64,000 nucleotides of DNA from Saccharomyces uvarum (Eukaryota > Ascomycota > Saccharomycetes > Saccharomycetales > Saccharomycetaceae): NCBI GenBank assembly GCA_947243795.1, contig OX365940.1, positions 558,001 through 622,000 of the forward strand. The letters run 5' to 3'. The notes under the pieces were generated by a model. It did no database searches. It saw only the letters and a list, made by a program, of their open reading frames with translations, and had not been told where the DNA came from. Both the position numbers and the translations under genes were made by a program. Below, piece by piece: positions 50,368-59,469 of the stretch (positions are counted from its first letter, which is position 1; every line of letters begins with the position of its first letter).

Positions 50368-52656
50368 ATGGCAGAAGTCTCTAAAATGACATTAAAGATC
50401 CTTTACACATTGGACAACGGATCCAATGGCAGTTATCTGGCACGCTCTAGGACTCCAACGCAGGTAAGGGTAGCTAATATTCCTAATCCCTTCTTAGCGG
50501 CTTCGAACGAGCATACAGAGTTAAGAATCGGTGCAATTCATTTGAAAACCATACTACATGAAATATACTTGAATTCTCCTGAAGTGCTAGATCATGACTC
50601 TCTGAAAGATGGACATGACTACAACCTGTATTATCGTGATATTTGTGAAGTGGATGAGCCACTAGTAAGTCTCGGCCTTCTTTCTAAGCTTCGAGAAAGG
50701 TTCCATAAGATTCATAAGAGTACCTATCAACATACAGAAAACAGTATAAGTGAGGAGGACGAAAACGAGGAGGACGAACAAATTATAGAGGAGGAGGATG
50801 AAGACGAATCTTTCATAGTGACAGGAAGGGTTTGCTCGAATTTTTCGGCGTTGTTAAGAAGATCGTATAGCAACGCCTCGAGTAAAAACGGAAGAACCGT
50901 GAGCAACCAGCCGCCAGAAGAAACTTTAGAGGTTAAACTAAGGTTTTCTAAAGTCGCGGCTCATATTAGAACCACTGCCAACAGCGCTGCGAATTCTCGA
51001 AGACCGAGTATTCAATTGCAGTCGCCCTCTTTGCTATCGTCAGCACTTCCGTTCCCTTCAAGAATGCAACCCCTTTCGAAAGCAAACCAAATAAAAAATT
51101 CAAGAAATGCAAGGATTACAACAACAGTTAATAATACTAGCAATGCGACTTCGGGGCGTAGACAAACAAATCCTATGCCTGCTCCAAAAGCTGTTAGAAC
51201 ACAGTCCTTGCCTATTTGGAACCTCAAACCAAATTCAACCAACACTGGTTTCCCAAGAAACTCAATTGCACATAAAATCTATTTAGCGGATAGGAAGACA
51301 GAAGCTCACCAACAAAATCATCCAAACCAACATCAAAGTGTGGCTTATGAAATAAACACTTTGCAAAATGACAATACTATTCAGAAGACAAAAATTGACG
51401 ATTCGGTAAGCAAAAGGTTTGACTTCATGCTCAACAAAAAAAAGCCCACTAAAAGAGTATCTTCGACGACAACAACAGCGGCAAGAAAAACGCCTTCAGT
51501 AGGCCCAAGCTCAAAGCAAACAACAAGGAATGGTGAGAAAAGGGCCACCGATAGACATGCAACCGCCAAATTCAAGAACTCAGATTCCAAACATCCCACC
51601 AAGTCCATATTACCAGGCCAGAAACGATCATCTGTCGTAGAGCCATTAAGTGACGACGTGGATTCGATTTTACATGACATACTATCAGGTCCAATCAATC
51701 AAGAACAGAAACCACAACAAAAACAAAAGCAGCACAAGACTTCTGCGGTGAGTGAAAATGACAAAGAGAATATTCCACCGCAAAATACAGCTGACAAAGA
51801 GAACAAGCTTTATGATGAGTTAGATTTTAGTGCTAGTTTTCCTATGAGTGACTTTTCAGACGTAGTATTCAAAGATGAAATCGGATGGTTGTCCAATTTT
51901 GATATCTTCGAATCATCAACTTCTCTAACAGGTCCACACTTCAACCAGCAAAGTATAAAGCCTACTTCTACAACACCTAGGGATCCAAACACGTGTAATA
52001 CTGTTACTTTGGAAAATGAAGATGATATTGGTGAAATAGATGAAGCGCAAAATAATAAAGTTTCATTGACTAGCGATGCTGACAAGACTTCGCCAATAGA
52101 TTCATTGTCTATACCGTTGATTGAGCTTAATCATTCAAGCTCGGCAGTAAACATACGGCATGCATCATTAAAGGAAGGGTTGACGCTGAACGCAGCTGAT
52201 AGCAGTAATAATACACCCTGCGATACTGATACTAAGGATAGGAAAACATCGATAATAGACTCGGACAATCCAAAATCTCAGTCAATGCTTATGAATTTTT
52301 CAACCCCAGCAGATCAGCTAGGTTCTGATAATAATGTTGCCACTATAAAGAAGCTTGTCAGCTTGCCAGAAGGACAACAAATCAAGAGATCTCATGAAGC
52401 CCTGGAAGAAGAGGAAGAAGAGGAAGACCTGAAAAAGCAAAAGGCTATACCCTCTTCGCCCTGTGGGATGTACAATTACCACCAGCCTGAGTGTATAGGA
52501 CTATCTGACGATATGGTTAAAGAACAAGATCTTGAGAACGATGTCGAAAGCGACAAGACCAACGACTTGTTTTCGACTTTTGTAAACCCTGGTAAAGCAG
52601 GAAGCCAAGTTGTAACTAGCCCCATTAGCGAGTATCAACCTACCAAGCATCAATAA
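50368..52656 (+). CDS. SPT21: Histone-gene transcription regulator Spt21
   Basis: The 762-residue protein acts with Spt10 to activate core histone genes in S phase and affects silencing. The N-terminal 100 residues are the best-ordered part (MTLKILYTLDNGSNGSYLA, IGAIHLKTILHEIYLNSPE). An acidic block follows (EEDENEEDEQ), then long basic, Ser/Asn/Thr-rich disordered sequence and several short acidic motifs near 480-510 (YDELDFSASFPMSDFSDV). No DNA-binding domain is recognisable, which fits a cofactor. The length is close to S. cerevisiae (758). Confidence 0.94.
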   Translation: MAEVSKMTLKILYTLDNGSNGSYLARSRTPTQVRVANIPNPFLAASNEHTELRIGAIHLKTILHEIYLNSPEVLDHDSLKDGHDYNLYYRDICEVDEPLVSLGLLSKLRERFHKIHKSTYQHTENSISEEDENEEDEQIIEEEDEDESFIVTGRVCSNFSALLRRSYSNASSKNGRTVSNQPPEETLEVKLRFSKVAAHIRTTANSAANSRRPSIQLQSPSLLSSALPFPSRMQPLSKANQIKNSRNARITTTVNNTSNATSGRRQTNPMPAPKAVRTQSLPIWNLKPNSTNTGFPRNSIAHKIYLADRKTEAHQQNHPNQHQSVAYEINTLQNDNTIQKTKIDDSVSKRFDFMLNKKKPTKRVSSTTTTAARKTPSVGPSSKQTTRNGEKRATDRHATAKFKNSDSKHPTKSILPGQKRSSVVEPLSDDVDSILHDILSGPINQEQKPQQKQKQHKTSAVSENDKENIPPQNTADKENKLYDELDFSASFPMSDFSDVVFKDEIGWLSNFDIFESSTSLTGPHFNQQSIKPTSTTPRDPNTCNTVTLENEDDIGEIDEAQNNKVSLTSDADKTSPIDSLSIPLIELNHSSSAVNIRHASLKEGLTLNAADSSNNTPCDTDTKDRKTSIIDSDNPKSQSMLMNFSTPADQLGSDNNVATIKKLVSLPEGQQIKRSHEALEEEEEEEDLKKQKAIPSSPCGMYNYHQPECIGLSDDMVKEQDLENDVESDKTNDLFSTFVNPGKAGSQVVTSPISEYQPTKHQ

Positions 52657-52734
52657 CGAAAAATACAATTAAACCGAACTGCATATACAAGTATACCTGA
52701 TAGCATATACATAAATAATAATAATTAGCATCTT

Positions 52735-53697
52735 TCATGTTCTTGGTGTCTTTTCGCGTTGCAGCCGCTCACGTATCAGATCGCTTGTGTGTAAAAACGA
52801 ATTCATGTATTCGTTAAACCTCTCTTTATCATTGGTAGAGACTGTCTTTTTGAAGACAGGATCCATTTCTACCTCCACTTCGTATGTCGTGGATTGATGA
52901 GAAGAACCGTTTCGTTTCGTGATAACTCTAGTCATATCTAGGTGTAAGGGTATCTCTTTACCAAATCTGTAGGTAGAACGATCTTTATACCTTTGTAAAA
53001 CAGGATTACTTCTAAAAACGGCTAAAGTCTCAACTTGAGGTATTTCAAGACTGATACTGATTTTAGCATCTAATGAACTATAAGGATAACGAATGAGAAA
53101 ATCCTTGACACGGGCCTTCTTAATATACGTACGTTTAGATCCTTTGTTTTTCAGGTCTTCCGAACAACGCCATGAAGCTAGTCTATCAGTTTTTGAAAGA
53201 TCATTAACGCTATATATCGAATCTTCTGTATATGTGTGCGTCTGTTGAACGGCGCTTAAAGCAGTTGTATCCGTACTATTTGGATTTAAAGGCAAGAAAT
53301 CTTGTAATTTTGGAAACATTTCCGAGGAAACATTGGATACCAAGCGACCTCTACAGTTCTGAACAATGGAGGGCTTGTTGGGGTGTATTATCCTGCGATG
53401 AGTTTTTTTATCTGTAATTATACCGAATTTCATTTCTATTTCGATGTGAGCTATTGATGGCTTACTAATATGAGCAAGATGAGTCCATACCAATTTACAG
53501 ACCTCCTTATGGAATTCTTTGAGAATCCTCGAATTTTTTGAAGTTTTAAAAGGCAAACTTGGTGGTTTGGGTGGCTTGGTGGTTTTTGAGATATGTAAAC
53601 TTCCGAGTTTGCGAACTACATCGATATCGACATTTTTTGTGACAGCATCTTTACAAGAAGATGGTTTATTGGGAATGGTCTCAGATTGGTCAGACAT
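52735..53697 (-). CDS. CTL1: RNA 5'-triphosphatase Ctl1
   Basis: The 320-residue member of the fungal tunnel triphosphatase family (paralog of the capping enzyme Cet1) removes the gamma-phosphate of RNA 5' ends. Its biological role is not settled and it is dispensable. The first metal-binding strand is HIEIEMKFGI with E86 and E88, and the second is TYEVEVEMDPVF near the C-terminus. Basic residues of the tunnel (YRFGKEIPLHLDMTRV) lie between them. The length equals that of S. cerevisiae Ctl1. The stop is 78 bp from the SPT21 stop in a tight convergent pair. Confidence 0.95.
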   Translation of the reverse strand: MSDQSETIPNKPSSCKDAVTKNVDIDVVRKLGSLHISKTTKPPKPPSLPFKTSKNSRILKEFHKEVCKLVWTHLAHISKPSIAHIEIEMKFGIITDKKTHRRIIHPNKPSIVQNCRGRLVSNVSSEMFPKLQDFLPLNPNSTDTTALSAVQQTHTYTEDSIYSVNDLSKTDRLASWRCSEDLKNKGSKRTYIKKARVKDFLIRYPYSSLDAKISISLEIPQVETLAVFRSNPVLQRYKDRSTYRFGKEIPLHLDMTRVITKRNGSSHQSTTYEVEVEMDPVFKKTVSTNDKERFNEYMNSFLHTSDLIRERLQREKTPRT

Positions 53698-54099
53698 GTC
53701 CGGGACTTTGCTATAACGTTTTGATTTTTCCTCTTAAATCCTTTTTTTCTCTATATCCTTTGATGGTATAAAACTAATTGCTCACTGCAAAGGAAAAATA
53801 ACGTTAGAAAAAAAAGTGAAATTAGTAGTTTTTAAAAATTTTCCTGTCGAAGTGTATAAAGATATATAGATGATCCCGTCATTATGCCAGAGAGAAATAA
53901 CATGCTACATCTGCCAGTAGCCCCAGAGTTTACGAAAAGACAAAATGAAATAAACAGTTACGTCATAAAGAATACAAAGAAAAAATTAAAGAAGTTTTGA
54001 CGTAATATATAGTTCAACCGATTAATAAGAATACCCAGAATAATGAAATAAAGAAAGAAACAAAAGAAGTCCATGCCCGCAGCGAATAAGTTTCATTAA
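53698..54099. promoter_or_regulatory. CTL1 upstream region and YMR181C 3' flank
   Basis: The 402 bp are AT-rich. GTATAAAGATATATAG near 53853 is TATA-like. No gene or named site is seen. Confidence 0.4.
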
Positions 54100-54567
54100 T
54101 TATTCAGAGGAAGCAGGACTGAAACTCTTTGAAGTATAGGGATTGAACTTGACAGTCTTCTCCTCCTTTAGAGTTGAAGAAGAATACGTTTGGGAGATTT
54201 GTAATTGAGTCAATAAGGCTTGTTCCATGTAATACTTGTCAATTTCCTGGTATACCGCTTGTTCTTCCGGAGTTAGCAAACTTCTTGGACAATAAAAGAT
54301 ATCGTCTTCAAAAGTCTTACTGATATTGTTCTTATACATTATGGTGTTCATGCCATCTTGCTGGTTGGCAAATTCATCGTTAGAGTACACACCGCTATTG
54401 TTAGCGGTGTTATAACTGAAAATGCCGGAGTTATTATTACTGTTGGGCACAGAGGAAGAATAAAGCGACTGAGGGCTGATAAGCTGGAACTCGTGTTGAT
54501 GTTGGTTGCTCTCCGTGAGATAGAGACTTGTGTTCATCTTGGCTTCAGCTTGTAGAAGTGGAGTCAT
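54100..54567 (-). CDS. Small protein of unknown function (YMR181C ortholog)
   Basis: The product has 155 residues (154 in S. cerevisiae YMR181C). It is polar, rich in Ser, Asn, Gln and Tyr, with no membrane segment or enzyme motif. The centre reads FEDDIFYCPRSLLTPEEQAV and the end NPYTSKSFSPASSE. In S. cerevisiae this ORF is reported to be transcribed on a bicistronic mRNA downstream of RGM1, an RNA degraded by nonsense-mediated decay. The same order, strand and 477-bp spacing hold here, so that arrangement may be conserved. Confidence 0.88.
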   Translation of the reverse strand: MTPLLQAEAKMNTSLYLTESNQHQHEFQLISPQSLYSSSVPNSNNNSGIFSYNTANNSGVYSNDEFANQQDGMNTIMYKNNISKTFEDDIFYCPRSLLTPEEQAVYQEIDKYYMEQALLTQLQISQTYSSSTLKEEKTVKFNPYTSKSFSPASSE

Positions 54568-55044
54568 GTTTTTGTTTGTTTATTGTGATGAAAACCGGAG
54601 CAGGAGAATAATGCGACAGGGGGGAGCAGCGAATATAAGGGGTTGAGGGAGAAATTCCTTGTAAACAATCCGTAGAGTAAACACTACTTGTTATCGAACG
54701 ACAAGGCAACAACAAAGAAGGTGACGGTAAAGCAATACGAAAGGGTCGGTGTGGACGGCGTAGGTGCGCGGGATGCTATTAAGGTTGCGCGGAGTGAGAG
54801 GTAGCGTGCTCTCGAGGGTATTGTTCTTGTTCTTTTTATATTTTCGGCATTTCCACGATCGGCATTTTCCCAACAGAAGCGGATATATTTTAAGGGCGCG
54901 GAGATGAGCTCAACGGCAAGCGATATCGATATGATTGCATAACAAAGGCGATCATTGCACATGCAGAGGTGGGCCAGGATGGTACGATGCAGCGGTGCAG
55001 CGGTGCGGCTCGTAGGATAGATAGTGCAGTGGGCGCGACGAAGC
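54568..55044. other. Spacer between RGM1 and YMR181C, 477 bp
   Basis: The spacer lies within the putative bicistronic RGM1-YMR181C transcript. It is more GC-rich than usual for yeast intergenic DNA in its right half (54700-55040), which is partly why an unlikely open frame crosses the end of RGM1. I see no RNA gene in it. It may also hold a YMR181C promoter. Confidence 0.4.
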
Positions 55045-55680
55045 TCAGCTGTTTGCGTCTGGCGAAGCGTCCTTGGCGTGATTGAGATCTCGCACCCTTG
55101 ACGGAGATGCCGAGGTATCGCTAATATCTGAGGGCAGCTCAACGATATTGCGGTTCTGGATTGGCAGTTGGTTCATGAACATCGGTTGGATGTAACCGTA
55201 TATGGGGGGTGGGGGTAGTTGTGGTAACGCCATCGGAGCAAAGGGAAGAGGATGCGGGTAGTACGGTGAAGCGTAAAGGGCGATTGTATTCTGTGCTCTG
55301 GCGGGGCTCGCTATTGGAAGAGCGGGAGGATGTGCAGCAGGCTGGACAACAATACCGTACGGGCGGAGTTGCGGGAACATTCTTGCTGTGATGCTTTGTT
55401 CGCTCGCAGCGTTACTTGCCGATTGTTGCAGTCTACGTAGGGACATCAGGTCAATGTCTGAATGAACAGAAGACTGATGCTGTCTTAAGTTGTCGATTCT
55501 ACTAAAGAATTTAAGACAGATGTTGCATTGGAATGGCTTCTCCCCCGTGTGTTTCCTGATGTGCCTAGCCAGATGCTCAGCTCTGTTGAAACTCATTTTA
55601 CAATCGGGGTATCCCACGCATCTATAGTTTCTCTTGGCAGGAGCGCTTTCTTTATTCCTTTTCGGCTGTTTTCCTCGCAT
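55045..55680 (-). CDS. RGM1: C2H2 zinc-finger transcription regulator Rgm1
   Basis: The 211-residue protein has two C2H2 fingers near its N-terminus: C21/C27/H40/H44 (spacing C-X5-C) and C52/C55/H68/H73, joined by the classic linker TGEKPF. This pair resembles the Mig1/Msn2 finger class. The C-terminal half is Pro/Ala-rich ([29 protein letters not shown]). Rgm1 is known as a putative repressor, and overexpression impairs growth. A basic stretch at the start ([12 protein letters not shown]) may be a nuclear signal. The GC content is above that of its neighbours. Length as in S. cerevisiae. Confidence 0.95.
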   Translation of the reverse strand: MRGKQPKRNKESAPAKRNYRCVGYPDCKMSFNRAEHLARHIRKHTGEKPFQCNICLKFFSRIDNLRQHQSSVHSDIDLMSLRRLQQSASNAASEQSITARMFPQLRPYGIVVQPAAHPPALPIASPARAQNTIALYASPYYPHPLPFAPMALPQLPPPPIYGYIQPMFMNQLPIQNRNIVELPSDISDTSASPSRVRDLNHAKDASPDANS

Positions 55681-57356
55681 CTTTGGTCAGTGGCATGCTA
55701 ATTGACTTGCGATATAGATGTGGGTCGGGAGGGTTGGTGCTATGAAGTAGTAATCGAATCAAGAAGATATGGAAGAAAAAGAAAGGGGGTGTTTGTTCAC
55801 ATCACACAAACATCGGCAAGCTCAAGAAGTTATAACAAGAGAAAAAAGAAGGGAAACAATATTATAAACGATTGAAGGGATCCGCTGAGAAATGAAAAAA
55901 AGAAGAAAGCAAGAGAAGAAAAAAAAAAACTAGAGAAGTAACGGAAGACAAAAAAATCCCAGGCACTGAGAAAAGGGAAAAGCCTACTTAAATAAAGATA
56001 AACTTTCCTATGTCTTCTTAGTCCGGCAGTCCTCATAGCATACTGACCCGTGCCATGGCAAGGCCTGCAGGACCCTATGGCTCGAATACTAGCTACCGGG
56101 GTTTGTTTATCTTCTAGTTTGAGCAAAAAAACAGCAACAGCAGCAAACGTCGCTTCTTTGGGAGCGACGGACTTTTTTTTTTTGCGGAGCAAGACAGGCT
56201 CGGTGTTTGCACATATTCTAGGAACACAACCCAGAATCAAAGACTAAAGAACAGCCCAAAAAAAAGAAACGGCTCCGAGAGAGCCAGAGTTCACCTTCAT
56301 GCTCATTTGCGCCAACCCCTCGTTGAGTGTGTTTCAGCAGCAACCTTGTACTGCACGCTGCACGACGGGAAGCCAAAAACACGGACCCCAAAGTCAGAGG
56401 CGCCTACTGGCACGCCTTTATTCCTGCTCTCCCTTGCAAGAGAACGTCCATAAATTCGAGACAGGATACGCAGCTAATCTGGTTAGTTGCAGATGCACGG
56501 TACCTGCCTTTTGCGTATTCTCTCTTGTGTAAGCACAGCTTATTGCAGCCCTCAAAAAAAGCAAGCGGTCGGGTAACCCGCGGACAGCAGGCGCAAAGGA
56601 CACAGGCAGAATCCGCCGAGCGCATTATAAAAAGCGAGAAGAAATCGTCAGTTTTCAGCTTGTGGTCATGCTCTTTCGTTTTACATGGCTTTCTGCAGAG
56701 CACAGAAGCACACAGAATGGCGTATATGCTACAGCGCGCAAGCAAGAACAGGAGATGTTGTAGTCACGGCATCTCTCATTCTAGCTCTGCGCTGCTTGCG
56801 CATACACGCACCCAAAAACATCAAGAAAAGCCTTTCAATAAATTGCTTTTTTCTTGGCGAGAAAGAGAGGGGAGGTAAGAAAGGGCCTGAGACTTCGGTT
56901 GCAGGTTCTCTTTTTCTTTTTCTTTTTTTTTCCCGGAAAATAACTTTTCAGGACCGATTACCGTAGTTGCGACTACACCAATTGTTGTTCACACCCCCAC
57001 GATTTTTGAAAACTAGTTTTTGGCATAATAACGTTTAGATTTCCCTTTTCCACCCTAATTTGTATTTAATTCGTTACAAAATTGGGACTATATTAGGGGC
57101 GACATTTTTTTTTTATTATTTTCTTAGTTAAATTCTTGTTCTTAACGAAATTACATACGTATTAAAATTATTTATTAGATAGAATTGGTATTGTCTTTTG
57201 AAAAAATCGGCGTATACTAATGGGAAAATTGACGGATATAGAGAAAAAGAGAGAGAAAGAGATTAGAGTTTTTTGTTTTTTGTTTTTGATAGAGATTGGT
57301 TAATTGTACATAATAGGAGGGGGCGCATGTTTTTATTATTATTATTATTATTGTTA
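55681..57356. other. Long intergenic region between SSO2 and RGM1, 1676 bp
   Basis: This is the largest gap in the window. Both flanking genes read leftward, so it holds the SSO2 terminator and the RGM1 promoter. A Reb1-type site CGGGTAA (part of the near-palindrome CGGGTAACCCG) lies at 56570-56576. The block from about 56250 to 56900 is more GC-rich and has a 183-codon frame without an ATG start. A TTA microsatellite lies at 57331-57360 by the SSO2 stop, and T-runs occur near 56172 and 57105. I see no gene that I can support. Confidence 0.5.
56570..56576 (-). promoter_or_regulatory. Reb1-type binding site
   Basis: CGGGTAA is the reverse complement of the Reb1 core TTACCCG. Reb1 clears nucleosomes from promoters and can also end Pol II transcription as a roadblock. 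Here it sits about 890 bp upstream of RGM1 and about 790 bp downstream of SSO2, so either role is open. Confidence 0.5.
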
Positions 57357-58247
57357 TTATTTTCTTGATTCCACGACGGAGGGGACGACAACAACCACCA
57401 CAACAACGGCAAAGATCACGAAGCAGATGATGTAACATCTTATCTTGTTCTTTCTCGCATTTTTGGCGCTCTTGACGGCCTTGTTGGTGTGGCCCACACC
57501 CTGCTCTACGTCCTGCTGGGCGTCTTCCACATTCTTGTCGATGACATCCACGTTTTCTTGTTGTTCGATGACCAGTTCTTCCATGTCGTTGAATAATTGT
57601 GTCAGTTCGGCCATTGTCCTCTCCAACTTCAGCAACTCTTGGTGCCTGGCTTGCACTTCGGCCAACGCAGTCTTGGCCTCACCACGCCTGTTGGCGTTTA
57701 GCAGAGCCTGAGAAAAGATTTGCTGGCCATTGACGTCGTTGATGGCCGCTTCCACCTCCTCGTCTGTGGCTTCTGGCTGGATGATTGTGTACTGTCTCTT
57801 GGCTTGCTCTTTGCTTTCTTCCTTGTAATTGGAGTCGATAATCCTGTAGTCCTGAATTAGTTTCAAGAATTTCTGTCTCGAATTTTCTGCTTGGGCCTGC
57901 TTGTTGGGGTCACGCAACCCGTCCTTCTGTGCGTCTTTGATGTCCGCCTTCAATTGGTACTGCAAGTCGGTGGCCTGTGAGATGTAGTCGTCCAAGGAAC
58001 GTCTCAATTCCATTTCTTGTTCTTCGCTCACCTGGGTCAGCAGGTCCTTGTGTTGCATATCAATCCGGTTGATGATGTTCTCGTATCTGGATAAGTTTGC
58101 ATTGATTGAGTTGATCTTGTTCATGAACCCAACGAAATCGTCGCTGCCGTCTGTGTGGCCTGTTGGGGCATTGTTCAAGTCCTCCTCTTGCATTTCATAG
58201 TTTTCGGCGTACGGATTGTTATTTCCGTAAGGATTAACGTTGCTCAT
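57357..58247 (-). CDS. SSO2: Plasma-membrane t-SNARE Sso2 (syntaxin)
   Basis: The 296-residue Qa-SNARE acts with Sec9 and Snc1/2 to fuse secretory vesicles with the plasma membrane. The start at 58245-58247 (MSNVNPYGNNNPYAENYEM) gives the known protein (295 residues in S. cerevisiae); the frame runs 29 codons further upstream into leader DNA. The Habc helices cover about residues 40-150. The SNARE motif spans about 190-260 with the zero-layer Gln in TQLFNDMEELVIEQQEN. The C-terminal anchor is IICFVIFAVVVVVVVVP. Codon use is strongly biased (for example TTG, GAA, AAG), which suggests high expression. Confidence 0.97.
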   Translation of the reverse strand: MSNVNPYGNNNPYAENYEMQEEDLNNAPTGHTDGSDDFVGFMNKINSINANLSRYENIINRIDMQHKDLLTQVSEEQEMELRRSLDDYISQATDLQYQLKADIKDAQKDGLRDPNKQAQAENSRQKFLKLIQDYRIIDSNYKEESKEQAKRQYTIIQPEATDEEVEAAINDVNGQQIFSQALLNANRRGEAKTALAEVQARHQELLKLERTMAELTQLFNDMEELVIEQQENVDVIDKNVEDAQQDVEQGVGHTNKAVKSAKNARKNKIRCYIICFVIFAVVVVVVVVPSVVESRK

Positions 58248-58626
58248 CTTTGCAATGTGTGTATGAATATGCGACTGTTCCACGCTATTCGGATTCTTTC
58301 TGTGTGCACTACAACGCTGACCTGCCACCAGCAAGCACTTCCTTCATACATTTTTCTTTGTTTTTTTTTCATCCATCCATTATATTAGACGCACGGAAAT
58401 GGCAATTTCGTAAACACGGCCGGGTGACAGCCCGATCGTTTAGGGGCCCTTTGAGGCCCTTCGCTACCCGGCCTGGGAGTGCAGAAGATGCCACATACCG
58501 CCTTTTGGCTAGCTTCCCTCTGTGTATATATATATACAACTTCTAGCGGAGCTTCAAAGATCTTGCATTTGTCGGATTTAAAGATAATCTGGCTCCCCTC
58601 ACACACACATACAGTTTTCACAGACG
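58248..58626. promoter_or_regulatory. Divergent SSO2/ADD37 promoter with GC-rich inverted repeat
   Basis: This 379-bp region has GGCCGGGT (58418-58425) and its exact inverse ACCCGGCC (58466-58473), with an AGGGG stress element at 58442-58446 between them. CTACCCGG is one base away from a Reb1 core, so this could be a paired Reb1-like platform. A TATA stretch (GTATATATATATAC) lies at about 58522-58535, roughly 95 bp before ADD37. Confidence 0.45.
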
Positions 58627-59226
58627 ATGACTATCAAACCGACCAAGAGCTTCCAGAATTGCCTCGAGGCTGAAGTGCCTGGTTACAACGACTGCCCCAC
58701 AGTTTTGTTCTCCATTGACCCTAATAGCGGCCCCAAATCTAAATCAAAGGCAAGAGCGAAGACGAAAAGATGTGTGAGTGGCAAACTGGCCACGGAGGTG
58801 CTGGATCTCTATGGGAACACCAAAACAGCCACGACGCCGCCTCCTATATCGAAAAGGCCACCCGCAGACCCTACTCAACAAGAACCCGCTTCTGAAATTG
58901 TGCCTGCGACAGGCCAAAACGATACCCAGTCACAAACAGTGGTGTACAGTAAGGACGACCTGCTGCTTAAGATCAATGATCTTTGCGGGCCCGGCTCAAG
59001 GTTGGCCTCGAAAGAGCAGGATTTCTACAAAAAAAAATTAGACTCTAATATTGCCAAGATTTTACACACAGATCACACGAGAATGGTGTTATCGCAGATC
59101 TTCGATGAAAATGATAAGCAAGCAGCTGTAAAGACCATCAAACACTGGATGGTTACCGACACGACCATTTCCAATTGGTGTCCTGCCTTCCTAAAACTTT
59201 TCGAAAACAGCGCGCAAAGAAATTGA
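58627..59226 (+). CDS. ADD37: Add37, protein linked to ER-associated degradation
   Basis: The 199-residue protein (198 in S. cerevisiae) was named from a screen for alpha-1-antitrypsin degradation; its biochemical role is unknown. The first 45 residues end in a basic stretch (GPKSKSKARAKTKR). A Pro/Thr/Gln-rich linker follows (about 65-105). The C-terminal half looks folded and helical (KDDLLLKINDLCGPGSR, MVLSQIFDENDKQAAVKTI, ISNWCPAFLKLF). There is no signal peptide or membrane segment. Confidence 0.92.
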   Translation: MTIKPTKSFQNCLEAEVPGYNDCPTVLFSIDPNSGPKSKSKARAKTKRCVSGKLATEVLDLYGNTKTATTPPPISKRPPADPTQQEPASEIVPATGQNDTQSQTVVYSKDDLLLKINDLCGPGSRLASKEQDFYKKKLDSNIAKILHTDHTRMVLSQIFDENDKQAAVKTIKHWMVTDTTISNWCPAFLKLFENSAQRN

Positions 59227-59321
59227 CTATTATATAGATTTATAAATAGAAGTACGTTATATGCATAATATTCTTTTCATATATTTTTAGCATGCTTTAA
59301 CAGATGAGATGGAAAAAACCG

Positions 59322-59340
59322 CGGCAAGTTACCCGCGGCT
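59322..59340 (+). promoter_or_regulatory. Reb1 site between ADD37 and RTP1
   Basis: TTACCCG at 59329-59335 is a perfect Reb1 core. It lies 135 bp upstream of the RTP1 ATG and about 105 bp after the ADD37 stop. CCGCGG occurs on both sides (59319-59324 and 59333-59338). Between two genes in tandem it may both stop read-through from ADD37 and open the RTP1 promoter. Confidence 0.6.
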
Positions 59341-59469
59341 CAGAATATGAAATTTACGCAATAAAGAAATCATCTCATCACACCAACCAACAGTATATAG
59401 CATCGAACGCACGTCGTTGCATCGTAGACCGCTCCATCGTAGATATCTGAGTATTTGCGGGCCTGGAAT

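Noticed and set aside
54684-55142. Minus-strand 152-codon frame overlapping the RGM1 3' end.
   Set aside because: It is Arg/Thr/Ser-rich with no recognisable domain and overlaps a well-supported gene in another frame; GC-rich DNA explains its length.
56327-56878. 183-codon open frame as a gene.
   Set aside because: It starts with GTG, has no early ATG, and the translation shows no recognisable domain; kept only as an observation.
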